From the NCBI RefSeq assembly GCF_030272615.1, contig NC_081406.1:460746072-460810071 (forward strand): a stretch of DNA of 64,000 nt, read 5' to 3'. Shown piece by piece: positions 32,411 to 43,329 of the stretch. Each line of letters opens with the position of its first letter. Position 1 is the first letter of the stretch. Below the pieces are notes generated by a model. That model ran no database searches and was not told where the DNA came from. It saw nothing but the letters and a program-made list of their open reading frames with translations. The DNA is from Cryptomeria japonica (taxonomy: Eukaryota; Streptophyta; Pinopsida; Cupressales; Cupressaceae). The position numbers were made by a program, and so were the translations under genes.

Positions 32411-34009
32411 TTTGCTTCAACCTTTTCTTTCAAGAAATTATACCTTATAGAAATGTGTTTCTATTTAGAAGGAAATACCAGATTCTTTGACATATCAATA
32501 GAAGTAGTATTATCATAGTGAATAACAATAGGCTCATCATAACTTACCCTTATATCTTTCAACATTTGTTTCATCCATAAAATCTCAATACAATTGGTTG
32601 TAGCAACTACATATTTCGCTTCAGCAATACATAATGAAGTGCATGATTTTTTCTTACTAAGCAATGAAACCAACTTTTTTTCAAGAAAGAATACACCACC
32701 AGGAGTGCTCTTCTGGTCATCCACATCTCCTACCCAATTAGAGTTTGTATAGGCACATAGTCTGAAATCATAATTCTTTGGATACCATAACCCAAAGTTT
32801 TTTGTACCTACCAAATATCTGAATATCCTCTTAACAACAATATCATGGGTTCCTCTAGGACCTGACTGAAATTTCAAAGCAATACAAACAACATTCATTA
32901 TATAAGGTCTAGTCTGAGCTAAGTACAACAATCCACCAATCATTGATTTGTATCTACTTGGATTCAGTTTAGGAGATTCATCATCCTTTGACAATTTGCA
33001 ACCAGTTATCGTAGGAGTACTGTCAGGTTTAGAATTCTCAAGTCCAAATTTCTTAAGAAATTCCTTCACATACTTAGTTTGACAAATGAAAATACCTTTA
33101 TCAGTCTGCATAATCTACAAACATAAGAAAAAAATAATCTCACCAATCATAGACATTTCAAATTCATTCTTCATATCATCAACAAATTTCATACATAGAC
33201 TTTGTTCACCTCCAAAAAAAGATATCATCAACAAAGACTTCAATAATGAATATGTCATGATGATCAATTTTATAACATAGGTTACTATTAGCATTACCTT
33301 TGCTAAAACTAAGCTTTCAATGATATCTATCCAATCTAGTATACCATGCTCTAGGAGCTTGTTTTAATCCATATAAAGCTTTCATAAAGAAAATCCATCA
33401 GGTTTCTCAATTTAGACTTCCTCCTCAAGATCCTCATTTATAAATGCACATTTGACATCCATCCGATATACTTTGTAGTTCTTGTGTGCAACATAGGCAA
33501 TAAATAGTCTTATCACTTCAATTATTGCAACCAAAATATAAGCAATCAACTCCTTCTTCCTGTAAATAACCTTTTCAAACCAATATAGCCTTGTTTCTTA
33601 CAATCTGACCTTCCTCATTTAATTAGTTCCTGAAAACCCATTTAGTTTCAATAATATTCTTATCTTTAGGTCTGGGAACTAATTCCCATGTCTTATTCTT
33701 TTCTATCTTATCTAATTATTTTTCCATTACTTTCATCCAATTTTCATCTTTACTTGCTTCAATAAATAATTCTAGTTCAATTTGATAAATTAAACATACC
33801 TCTTCAGCAACTAAACTTCTTCTAGTCATCACACCTTTCCTTTAATCTCCAATGATCTAATCTTCATAATGATTTAGTTTCACATACTTGGGAGTCTTTG
33901 AATTTTGTTGAATTATTGACTCTTTCTATTGTTCAACAGTCATTGTTGAATTTTCTGATGTTGTCCGAGTCACTGGTTCAATGCTTTGGATAGATTCTTT
34001 CATTGTCAG
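32411..34009 (-). pseudogene. pol: RT and RNase H relic of H
   Basis: The open piece 32461-33111 covers the RT thumb (RYKSMIGGLLYLAQTRPYI) and RNase H with its acidic sites (NSNWVGDVDD, where the usual first D region reads N; CIAEAKY; HYDNTTS). RT fingers and palm (33112-34009) are recognisable only in fragments, such as the antisense of the YGLKQAPRAW region near 33340-33380. The C-terminal tail of RNase H is missing because of the truncation. Confidence 0.75.
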
Positions 34010-34985
34010 TTATGGTCTGATAAATTCATCTTTTGGTCCATAGTCGTATGATTTGATCTGATTACTGTCTTCCTCATACACCTTAACATTTATGCTCTGC
34101 ATTCTCCTATTCAATATTTTGTTATATCTATATGTTTTACTCTTAGTAGAATAACCAAAAAATATTTCTTCATCTCTTCTAGGATCAAAGTTTCCTAATG
34201 CGTCATCTCTTCTAATGTAGCATTTACTTCCAAAATTTCTGAAATATCTAATAGTAGGAGTATGACCAAACCATAATTCATAAGGAGTCTTACCGGTATC
34301 ACCTTTTATGTGTACTCTATTGAAAGTGTATACCTTAGTATTGATAGCTTCCATCCAATAGATATCAGGCAATTTAGCTTCAATCATCATTGTCCTTGCA
34401 GTATCCAATATGGTTATATTCTTTCTTTCCACTAATCCATTTTGTTGAGGAGTTCTAGGTGCAGAAAGTTGTCTTTTGATTTCGTTATTTCCAAAAAAGT
34501 TTTTAAACTCACTGGATGTAAACTCACCGCCTTGATCTGATCTTAAACACTTTATCTTCAGTCCTGTCTCAGTCTCAATAATAGCTTTGAAGACTTTATA
34601 TTTCTCAAGCACTTCTGATTTTTCTTTTAAAAATGCAACCCACGTCATTCTAGAATAGTCATCATTAACATAAATATCTATCACCTTGAAAAAATTTAGT
34701 CCTTGTCAGTCCACACAGATCAGTATGAATAAGATCAAGAATTTCATTTGATTTATCATGTATTCTTCTGAAAGAAGTTCTAACTCGCTTACCCATTTGA
34801 CATTCTCTACATATAAGATTAAGAGGTTTAACAATCTTGGGCAAATCTATGACATCCTATGTTGAACTAATCTTAACAATGCAATCAAAATTTACACGAC
34901 ACATCCTCTTATGACAAACCAACTTTGATCAATCTAAGAAATCAAAAAATACTTCTCATCGGAGGTTAAATGAAGGATTTTTCCT
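34010..34985 (-). pseudogene. pol: Integrase relic of H
   Basis: A 224-codon open frame (34010-34684) spans most of the integrase core: DDYSRMTWVAFLKEKSE, CLRSDQGGEF, RTPQQNGLVERKNITILD, then ELWFGHTPTIRYFRNFGSKC. A frame break just upstream (about 34690) separates it from the HHCC part (34700-34985). This is the longest uninterrupted integrase piece in the window, but it lacks the first catalytic D region in frame. Confidence 0.8.
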
Positions 34986-35392
34986 TTGGTCTAGGTTCCG
35001 GAAGCAATTTCCAATCTAGATCTATTGATGATCTTGCATTTTCCATCCTTGAATTGCAAATAAAATCCTCTATCCACCATCTGACCTACACTTAAAAGGC
35101 TTTTCTTTAAGCCTTCAACATAGTAAACATTATTAGTATTAGTCTTACCATCCAATGATATTGTTCCTTTGCCTTTCATCCTACATGCCTTGTTGTCTCC
35201 AAATCTGACTAGTTCTCCATCAAATTCTTGTAGTGTTAAAAAATTTCTCTTGTCACCGGTCATGTGATTTGAGTAGCCACTATCTATAACCCATTCATCA
35301 TTTTCTTTAATTTTAGCAGCTAAAGCCTTCTCATCAATATGAGTTGGTTCAATGACAAGTTCAGGAGAATCATCCTTGATAACAATAAAGAC
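34986..35392 (-). pseudogene. pol: Protease relic of H
   Basis: The protease motif reads WVIDSGYSNHMTG, with the usual Cys after DSG replaced by Tyr, around 35255-35300. The pre-integrase stretch YYVEGLKKSLLSVGQMVDRG follows in an open frame (34991-35263). Stops separate it from gag. Confidence 0.75.
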
Positions 35393-36480
35393 TCAATCTT
35401 TATTGGAGCTTCCATTATTGGTTTCACTTATAGGTTCATCATTGTCATCATCAGTAATGCCAAAATCATCATAAACAAAATAATAACATGATTTATCCTT
35501 ATTCCTTCTAAGTCTAGGTCTACTCTGATATTCTGGATTAGGCTTATAACTCCTCACAAATCTTTCATAATTCCTAGCAGCTCTTTCAGGACATCTAGAA
35601 GAAAAATGAATAGTATTATTGGATGAAAAACATTTAAAAGGGACTTTTCCTTCATACTTACTTCCATCCGGTCCCTTAGGAATTCTTCTAGCAATCAGGG
35701 CTTCCAACTCTTCAAGTTCTTGCTCTTCTCTTTCAATGTCCTCCAAATATTTAGCATACAACTCCTTCCAATCTATCTTCTACTTACTAGAGGCAAATGC
35801 TTTAAATGCAGTTTCAGTTTTAGTAGCACTTCAAACTCCAAGTTCCTCAAGCTCAAAAGCAGTCAATTTCCCAAGTAATGTATCTCTAGTAAAAGGGGAA
35901 CTTGACATTGTTTGGAGTTCATTAATTACGACAACCTTCATCTTGTAAGCCAAAGGTAGAACTCTCAAAATCTTTGACATAACCTCATCCTTACTAACTG
36001 ATCCACCACAACATTTGATTCCCATGACAATTTCATTTATTCTATCCATGAAAGAACTAATCTTCTCATCTTCCTTCATATTCAAAGTTTCATATCTCAC
36101 CTAGAAACCTTCAAGTTTTGCAATCTTTATTGCTTGGTCACCTTCATCAATATTTTCAAGCTTAAACCAAATCTACTTTGCATTCTCCAACTCTATGACA
36201 TTCAATAGCTTTTCATCAGATAGGGCACTCAACAATGCTTATTTTTCTCTAACATCATTTCCATCTCTTCTGTTCATCAGCAGATGTTGGTGTTGCAGAA
36301 TCAAGATCATGAGGTATATACCATTTCTCCATTGTCTCCCAAACTCCATTTCGAATACATCTCAAATGAATCTTCATTCGCTCCTTCCATATTTTATAAT
36401 TTGTACCATCAAATCTAGGACTCTCCTTCTAATAGGGGTTGAATGTAGAACTTGATGCTAATGCCATCAAATCTCCTCAA
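35393..36480 (-). pseudogene. gag: gag relic of H
   Basis: The pieces 35831-36100 (RYETLNMKEDEKISSFMDRI, then IKCCGGSVSKDEVMSKIL) and 35393-35761 (RRIPKGPDGSKYEGK) match gag of C. The knuckle in the second piece reads CFSSNNTIHFSSRC, so its second Cys is Ser. The N-terminal third (36101-36480) has several stops. The start codon region lies near 36464-36470. Confidence 0.75.
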
Positions 36481-36508
36481 CCAGTAAAGATTCTATAGAG
36501 ATAACCTT

Positions 36509-36520
36509 GCTCTGATACCA
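36509..36520 (-). other. Primer binding site of H
   Basis: The minus strand reads TGGTATCAGAGC, a perfect initiator-Met match, next to the LTR end. Confidence 0.85.
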
Positions 36521-36522
36521 AT

Positions 36523-36812
36523 TATTGGAATGAAATTATATTGGTAGAAAACTAAGAGGGGGGTGAATCAATTTTCTCACAAGTATGGCAGTTAATGCAA
36601 ATTATAAGATTTATACTGAAGAACAACACAATGAAAGATAAAGCATGAAAGAACAGTAAACATGACACCAATATTTTGACATGGAAAACCCGGTAAAGGG
36701 AAAAAACATGGTGGTAAACCCTACCCACAACTAGAGAATACTTATGCAGTAGTATGTGAAATAATTTCAATGGGGATTACACTTGCAATCAGGCCAAGAG
36801 CCTAGAGCTCAT
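36523..36812 (-). repeat. 5' LTR fragment of H
   Basis: It runs from TATTGGAATG, where the expected terminal TG is TA, up to element I. It includes the C-loop motif (36547-36576) and the shared box in reverse (ggaaaacccggtaaagggaaaaaac, about 36682). Confidence 0.7.
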
Positions 36813-38491
36813 TGTTGGCATTGTATTTTCATTGATGTCAACTGGTATGTATAACATGTCACCAATATGGCTAGTTACCGGTATGCAAGGTGAATGCAGG
36901 ATGCAAGAAGGAGATGTTACCAGCATGGATGGTCACCGGTAACTCAACATGACCACTGGTAAGAAAGCATAATACAATAGAGAAGAGTGTAATCCACCAT
37001 AGGCATGATTATAAGGATGTGCATTAATGACATATTTTACTCAAGGATAATACCGGTATGAAGGCAAGTGTAATATCACTGGTAAATAGACTTAGTGGAA
37101 GAATTGGTGTGTCTGATGAAAAGTCAAGTTGAACCACCGACATAATAGAGGAAAGAAGGTATGAAGGATAACTGGTGAGCAAGCACTCATAATATTTCTT
37201 GGTTGGTGAATGAATCTAAACTAGCTCAGTGGACTGAATAGAGGTGGATGCCAACAAGGATGACAGGTGGATACCAAGTGGCAAGTATCTAGAGGTCGGT
37301 GAAGTGTCCATCAACGTGGTAGGTGATGAGCAGGTCATCTTTAAATAAGGAACTTGTAAATCAAGGGTCAATGACAAAAGATGTGCAGCTCAAGGAAGAT
37401 CAAGATGTAGAATATTTTTTATGTAAACCAAGCAAGACAATCCAATCTTCATTCTCATTGGTTGAAGGAAGCAACTTAGGCATTAATGGTGATTGACATA
37501 GCAAAGTCAAAAAATAAGTTGCAGGTTGCTAAATATAGAAAGTGTGTATAGATGTCATAAGAAAAATAGTAGTGATGTTTGATCTACTACAGATCATCAA
37601 TCGAAGAGATGAGATCCGATCAGATTTGATATGGATTGAGTTGCTAGATAAAATCCATAGCGGGCCACCATTTGAACTCTAGTCTTGGAGGGAAAGCCAA
37701 GTACAAATATGCAGACCAAAAATGAAAGAAGATGATGCTAGATGTCAGAAAAGACAAAGTAACTGAGAGAGAAAAGAGTGATTAAAGAGAAGATCAAAAG
37801 CATATAAGTGTTGGAGTTGACTGAAAGAAAAGTAGAACTGGTAAGAGGGTTTATCAGAGGTTTTACCGGTAAGATTAGAGCAACCGACAAGATACCAAAA
37901 AGGATAAAATTTGTGTGAACCGGGAAGGGAGATTTAGGAAGAAAGTTGTTGAAGGTGAAGGAGAAAAGAGAGTGTACTGGTGGAGGTCATGCAAGATAGA
38001 ATGAGAGCGAAAAGGATATAAATAGTGGACAGCGAACCCGTGGAGAACTGAGCAGAGGAGAATCAGTAAACAAGAGTTAAATTGGTGACATATTTAGATT
38101 GCAAGTGTTACAAAAATTATTTGTAACAAGACTATAACTATTGTATTGTTTATGATCATTGTGATCACTAAGTTGGAGCTCGGTGCACGGGTTGGTGCTC
38201 CTTGGGTTGGTTCCCTAAATATTGTAACCATGTTTATTGTGAGGCTGGATTGGAGCAGTAGAATCCAATAGATTTTGTCACCGAGGTTTTTCCCACATTG
38301 GGTTTTTCTCGTATATCCGATGTTATGTGTTGTGTGTCCTTGTGTGTTTGCATTTGATCACTTTCCTTATCTCACCATTATATCCTCCTTGTGTTTGATT
38401 TGCTAACTGGTACCAAGATTTAGATTTAAAAGGTTTATAATATTGGGAACCACTGATTGACCCCCCTCTTAGTGGTACATTGTGTTCAAAA
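36813..38491 (+). repeat. 5' LTR of element I (1679 bp)
   Basis: It starts TGTTGGCATTGTATTTTC with tcattgatgtcaactgg close by, and ends GTGTTCAAAA (expected TTCAACA). It is rich in accggt motifs. The hairpin accact with agtggt lies at 38449-38476. The K LTR (39471-41944) is the same family in reverse: both begin TGTTGGyATTGTrTT and share the caatgacaaaagatgtgcagc-like block (37371). Confidence 0.8.
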
Positions 38492-38493
38492 AT

Positions 38494-38505
38494 TAGTATC
38501 AAAGC
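38494..38505 (+). other. Primer binding site of element I (one mismatch)
   Basis: TAGTATCAAAGC follows the LTR end after two bases. It differs from TGGTATCAAAGC by one G to A change. Confidence 0.75.
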
Positions 38506-38564
38506 CTAGGTTCCCGATCATATAAGTTTTCTCTATCTTGGGTAAATTCTAGTCTTAGAACACA

Positions 38565-39470
38565 ATGGAAAGAAATGAGTTCTCCTCCTCTTCTAAAGCT
38601 CCCATGTTTGATGGAACCAACTATATTTTTTGGTGCAGAATAATGGAAACATATATGTCCTCTCTAGGATTTGATGTTTGTATGTCTATAAAGAATGTGT
38701 ATATTGTCCCTAGTGTTCCTCCCACTAACTTGGATTATAAGAAGGAGTATGAGAACAATGCAAAGGGTAAACATGTTATTCTTAGTAGACTATCAGATAA
38801 TGAGTTTGTTATGGTTATGCACCAATCATCTACCAAGGAGACTTGGGATAAATTATAGAGATTATTTGAAGGAGATGCGAAAGTCAAGGAGGCCAAGCTG
38901 CAATCACTAAGAGGTCATCTTGAAGGCTTGAAGATGAAAGATGAAGAAAAGATTGCAGATTATCTTTATAGGGTAGATAAAACTGTGAGCGCCATTAGGG
39001 AACTTGGAGAAGAGGTTGTTGATGAAGTTACTATCAAAAAGGTACTTAGATCACTCACATCTAAGTATGATACTAAGGTTTCTGCTATATATGAAGCCAA
39101 GGATCTAAAAAACCTTCACAATGGATGAGTTATTTGGCTCCTTAATTGCTTATGAGATGAGGACAACCAAAGAAGGATCTTCAAGGAAAGAAGTTTCTTT
39201 CAAATCCATCAAAAAGGGAAAGGAAGAGGTTTCTCATAAAGGATCCAGTGAAGACTCAGATGTAGAGGTAGCAAACTTTGTTAGAAATCTCAAGAGAAAA
39301 TCTGGTAAGTATAAAGGAAAGTTTCCACTCAAATGCTTCAACTATGGTAAAATATGACACTTTGTACAAAATGTCCCTATAGTGAAACCGATGGAGATAA
39401 GAAAAGGAGCTCTAGAAGATCTCTCATTAAAGACAAATAGAAGAAAGTTTACTGGCAACGAAGAAAAATT
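38565..39470 (+). pseudogene. gag: gag relic of element I
   Basis: The start methionine at 38565 gives MERNEFSSSSKAPMFDGTNY followed by a copia gag core. The same phase stays readable after a stop at 38856-38858, through LKMKDEEKIADYLYRV and LFGSLIAYEM, with a frame change near 39121. The knuckle region near 39330-39365 reads CFNYGKI, stop, HF, so the second Cys is Tyr and a Gly has become a stop. The frame is severed at 39470 by the K LTR. Confidence 0.8.
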
Positions 39471-41944
39471 TGTTGAACACAATGTACCATTGGGAGGGGG
39501 GTGAATCAGTGGTTCCCAATATTCTAAACCTTTTAAACCAAACTCTTGGTACTAGTTAGCAAATCAGGCACAAGGAGGATATACCGGTGAGCTAAGGAAA
39601 GAGATCAAATGAAAACACACAAAGATACTCAGTACATAACACTAGATATATGAGGAAAACCCAATGTGGGAAAACCCTCGGTGAGAAATGTTGTTGGAGA
39701 CTACTGCTCCGATACAACCTCACAATAAGCACTAATTACAAAGTTTAGGGCACCAACCTAAGGAGAACCAACCCTTGCATTGAGCTCCAAATTATTGATG
39801 TACTAAAAATCAGATTAATACAATAGTTTTAATCTTGTTACAAATGAGTTTTGTAACTCTTACAATGAAAAACTTCACCAGTTTAACTCTTCTCAATCGG
39901 TTCTCCCTTTCTCAGTTCTCTGTTCTTTGTTTATACCTTTTTCTGCCCATATTTTATCTTGCATAGCCTTCACTGGTACACTCTCTTATCTCCTTCACCT
40001 TCTGAAAATTTCTTCCCGAATCCCCCTTGTTAGTTTAAACAATTGTAGTTCTATTTGGTAGCTTGTCGATTGCTCTAACCTTATCGGTAAAACCTCTAAT
40101 AAACCTTCTACCGATTCTACCTCACTGTCAAAAAATCCAAGACTCAGATGATTTTGATCTTCTCTCTAACCACTCTTTGCTCTCTCAGTTACTCTATTTT
40201 TGTCGGCATCAAGAATCATCATCTTAAGTCTTTAGTCTACATATTTATACTTGATTATTCCCATCAACACCAGGATTCAAGCTAGGCATGTTATGGTTTT
40301 TTCTCCATCAAGTATGTCTGTATTAAATCTAATCAGATCTCCTCTCCTTGATTGATGATTTACATTAGATCAAACACCACCACTATTTCTGATGACATCT
40401 ATATGCACTTTCTATATTTAGCAACTTGCAACTTGCTTTTCCAGCCTTTCTCTATCATTCACCATTAATGCCTCAGGTATTTCCTTCGACCATCGAGCAC
40501 AAATATTGAATTGTCCTACTTGATTTATCTCACCAAAAACCTTCTACATCTCGGTCCGCCTCAAGCCACACTTCTTCTGTCATTGACTTGTGATTCACGG
40601 GTTCATTATTTAAAGTTGACCTGCTCATCACCTATCACATCAATGGATGGTTTTCCTACCACTGCATGCCTACCACATGGAACCTACGTGTCATCCTTAG
40701 ACACCATCCAACTCAACCCAGTCTTCTATGTTGATTTCAATTCATTCACTAACCAAGACACATGACTGGTGTTTTACCGGCTCATATACCCTACTGATAG
40801 ATCATATTGACTTGGAATTCTTCTAGTTTTGTGTCCATACTTCATGTGATCCAGCAATCATTGACTATGTTGGTTTTTCTTCTTCATGTCCATACATGCT
40901 CACCGATGGATCTCCTTATTGCATCTTCATACTAGTAACATACCTACCAATTGTCATTTCATACCGGTTTCCAATATTGTTAATTGATACACATTGGATT
41001 CATATGCGGTCATTAAAGGCAGCAAGATTCTATAGAAGGCATACACTAGCATTGGAGGCATACATCGGCAGATACCGGCATTGGACTAATCAAGGTCATA
41101 ACCAGCAACGACACTAACATCCAACACTTATGTGAAGCCGACATCAGTCTGGGAACTGAAAAGTTTTATTTAATCATTTTATAATTATTGTATAGGGCTG
41201 GCATTGAATATCTTTTGTAATGTATTGTAATCTGACATAAGGCATATTGTTTGTAAAGGGTATATAAGTAATTTTATTAGGTCATTGTGATATAGAAGAG
41301 TGTGTAGGACAAGGAAGAAAAATAGTGTGATGCTAAGGACATGTATATAGATCATTTTTATGTGAACATAATATCATGCAATGATCAGTAGATGGTTTGT
41401 AAAGCATTCTTAGAGAAAATGAGATATCAGTAAAAGGGTTTAAGAACTCGTATAGAAAAGAGCTATAACCGAGACTCTTTTTGGCATAGCAGATGCATTT
41501 TGTGAGCTCACCATTCTAGTTTTATCTCAGTATAAGCTTTTAGTTAGTGAGACTTTTTTTGTGTTGAGTAGTGTGTTCTAGGCAGTGTGCCTTCCTGCAT
41601 GTACAGGCCCCCATACTATGCAATATCTTTCACATGGCTAGTGAATTGATATTGTGGGTCATAAATCCCACCATGGTTTTTCCTCTTTGAGGTTTTCCAT
41701 GTATAAATTCTCTGTGTTGTGATTTTCATTCATGTGGCTTGTTTATTTACTTCATGTTATATGTTTCTTCATTTACTGGTTTATATGTGTATGTTGTAAT
41801 AAGGTAAAATCTTATATTACTAGCAGAACATTGACTCACCGCCCCCTCTCAGTGTTCTTGGATTCATTGTTTTCAAACATCCAATACTTACTTGTCAGTT
41901 ATAATCCCATACCGGTTGACATAAATGACAACACAATACCAACA
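39471..41944 (-). repeat. 3' LTR of K, interrupted by solo LTR J
   Basis: On + the left end is TGTTGAACACAATG at 39471 and the right end is CACAATACCAACA at 41944. Removing J (41125-41879) and one copy of its tccaa repeat gives an LTR of about 1714 bp, close to the 1679 bp of I. The sense start, with its cattTatgtcaaccggtatg block, then aligns with the start of the I LTR. The C-loop hairpin lies at 39486-39513 with one mismatch. Confidence 0.7.
41125..41879 (+). repeat. Solo LTR J, target duplication TCCAA
   Basis: It ends TTTTCAAACA at 41879 and is flanked by tccaa at 41120-41124 and 41880-41884. It begins CACTTATGTG, so the first six bases expected for this family (TGTTGG) seem to be missing. 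At 755 bp it is close to the 794-bp LTR of E, and it shares the gaagccgacat and gggtatataag type of text. TATA-like tatataag lies at about 41270, the shared box cccaccatggtttttcc at 41669, and a 10-bp hairpin with one G-T pair at 41825-41858. Confidence 0.7.
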
Positions 41945-42554
41945 ATCTCCTTGTTTGGCATTGATGTCAACACACTCTATTACTTCACCCTACCCATTGG
42001 ACCATTCTCCCCCTTTGACAACAATGACAAAGGGTCGGGGCATCCTTCCATCTAATTCATTCTCCACTGGTTATACAGTGTATTCTCCCCATTTGATTTC
42101 TATCCACTCAACCAACAACATATAAGATGGAGGATAGAGACACCAACTGACATCAATTGTTCATAAGAGTCAAATGTGATTGTACTATGAGTGGTACCAA
42201 TTGGAAAAGTAGATTCTCCTAATCATGAAATTCTCTTGGGTATTCCTACAATAATTTCCTTCTTCTACAATTTGTTCTTCCAATACACCTGTCTAGTGTT
42301 CCTTTCACCCAATGGTCCAATTGTGATTTTTATCATAGTAAAAATTGAATAGACATTGAAGGAACTTTCAAATGAGGACCAATGAGTACTACCCAAAAGC
42401 TCAAGCATGTTGGTACTGTAGCATAATCACTGATCTCCCCCTATGTCCAACATAAGGTCCAAGAGATAGGAGATTTTACAATGAACTCCCCATGAACCAT
42501 AGATATTCATACACATTTAAGTGCATGAAATAAGTGATACCACTCCTAACTTGT
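41945..42554 (-). other. 3' UTR of K with repeated polypurine-like tracts
   Basis: Non-coding. Read on +, pyrimidine tracts occur at 41945 (atctccttg), 42007 (ttctccccctttgaca), 42083 (ttctccccatttga) and 42434 (atctccccctatg). The first abuts the LTR. Confidence 0.6.
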
Positions 42555-43075
42555 GTCTAAGATACTCAAAACTCTTTAGTGGTAGAGGCTTGGTGAAGAT
42601 ATCAACCACTTGTTTACCTTTAGGGACATACTCTACCTTGACTTCATAGATCTGTCACCTCTCTGGGAAAATGATATTTGATGGAAATATGCTTTGTCCT
42701 TGAGTGCATAACCGGATTCTTTGATATATTAATTACACTAGAATTGTCACACTAGATGGAAATAGGGTCAGACATCTCTACCTGAATATCCTTGAGGGTC
42801 TTCTTCATCCATAGCACCTGAGAATAGCATGTGGCAACAACAATATATTATGTCTCAGCAGTAGATAGAGAAACCAAATCTTGCTTCTTACTATGCCATG
42901 ACCAACCGATTACCTAGGAGGAATGCACCACCACTTGTTCTCTTACAGTCATCAATGCAACCTACCAAATCAACATCAGTGTAAGCATGCAAGATAAAAT
43001 CCCCTTCCTTGGGATACCATAGTCCATAATCAAGTGTCCCTTGTATATACCAAAATATCCTTCTGACTACAAAAT
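42555..43075 (-). pseudogene. pol: RNase H fragment of K
   Basis: The minus strand reads IFWYIQGTLDYGLWYPKEGDF, then TDVDLVGCIDDCKRTSGGAFLLGNRLV in the piece ending at 42891. It then continues in broken frames to a C-terminal VDIFTKPLPLKSFEYLRHKLGV-like stretch at about 42555-42610. The first acidic residue region is DVDLVGC, where the usual W is L. RT is absent; the left side of the gene in sense is replaced by the minisatellite at 43068. Confidence 0.7.
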
Positions 43076-43240
43076 CATAAAATGTCCTGAAAAAGATCTT
43101 AAAAATCATAAAATGTCCTGGAAAAATCTTAAAAATCATAAAATGTCTTGAAAAAATCATAAAAATCATAAAATGTCCTTAAAAAAACCATAAAAATCAT
43201 AAAATATCTTTAAAAAAGCCTAAAAAAACCATAAACATCT
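43068..43240. repeat. Minisatellite of about 32-36-bp units
   Basis: About five imperfect copies of a unit of the type aaaatcataaaatgtcctga plus an a-rich spacer (copies start near 43068, 43104, 43135, 43166 and 43194). It abuts the break point in the RNase H gene of K. The frame through it is open and joined to K pol (to 43169), but this reflects low stop density. Confidence 0.75.
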
Positions 43241-43286
43241 AAAAATATGTAATAAACATTGTGAAGACATGAACACATAAGACAAG
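43241..43286. other. Flank of element D with left target duplication
   Basis: A short AT-rich stretch ending in acaag (43282-43286). The same five bases follow element D at 61630-61634. Confidence 0.8.
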
Positions 43287-43329
43287 TGTAGTACCCCTGC
43301 CCTAATCAATTTATAATCTCGGTTTAATC
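43287..43329 (+). repeat. 5' LTR of D, first segment (left of element C)
   Basis: The first 43 bp, from TGTAGTACCCC to cggtttaatc, are identical in text to 57785-57827 in the other LTR. The last five bases, taatc, are the left target duplication of element C. Confidence 0.9.

Larger units (their letters stand above)
32411..36812 (-). mobile_element. Element H: 3'-truncated copia element, minus strand
   Basis: In sense it has a partial 5' LTR (36523-36812), primer binding site, gag, protease, integrase, RT and RNase H. It is cut off inside RNase H, at a stretch meaning KEKVEAN, at about 32411. Its LTR is interrupted after about 290 bp by element I, so the rest of the LTR was displaced. All domains carry stops. 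Confidence 0.8.
36813..39470 (+). mobile_element. Element I: 5' part of a copia element inserted in H
   Basis: A complete 1679-bp LTR, a mutated primer binding site and about 900 bp of gag are present. Gag is then cut at 39470 by the LTR of K on the opposite strand. The rest of I (pol and 3' LTR) is not found in the window. The five bases before the LTR are ctcat. Confidence 0.75.
39471..43075 (-). mobile_element. Element K: 3' end of a family I copia element, minus strand
   Basis: In sense it comprises a fragment of RNase H (about 43075 down to 42555), a 3' UTR with repeated purine tracts (42554-41945), and a 3' LTR (41944 down to 39471). The LTR is itself split by solo LTR J. The 5' parts are missing. 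K entered the gag gene of I in the opposite orientation. No matching target duplication can be checked because its other end is lost. Confidence 0.7.

Noticed and set aside
32297-32518. A 73-codon host gene frame (MSTFGEQQ...)
   Set aside because: From about 32411 it runs through antisense RNase H of element H, so at most the first half could be real, and it has no recognisable family.
36813-41126. A fold-back element with two inverted LTRs around a gag gene
   Set aside because: The right-hand LTR continues beyond J to 41944 and is followed by a 3' UTR and RNase H of its own, so it belongs to a separate element K on the other strand.
43068-43240. CRISPR-like repeat array
   Set aside because: The units are contiguous and imperfect without unique spacers, and the DNA is plant nuclear. 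It is a minisatellite.
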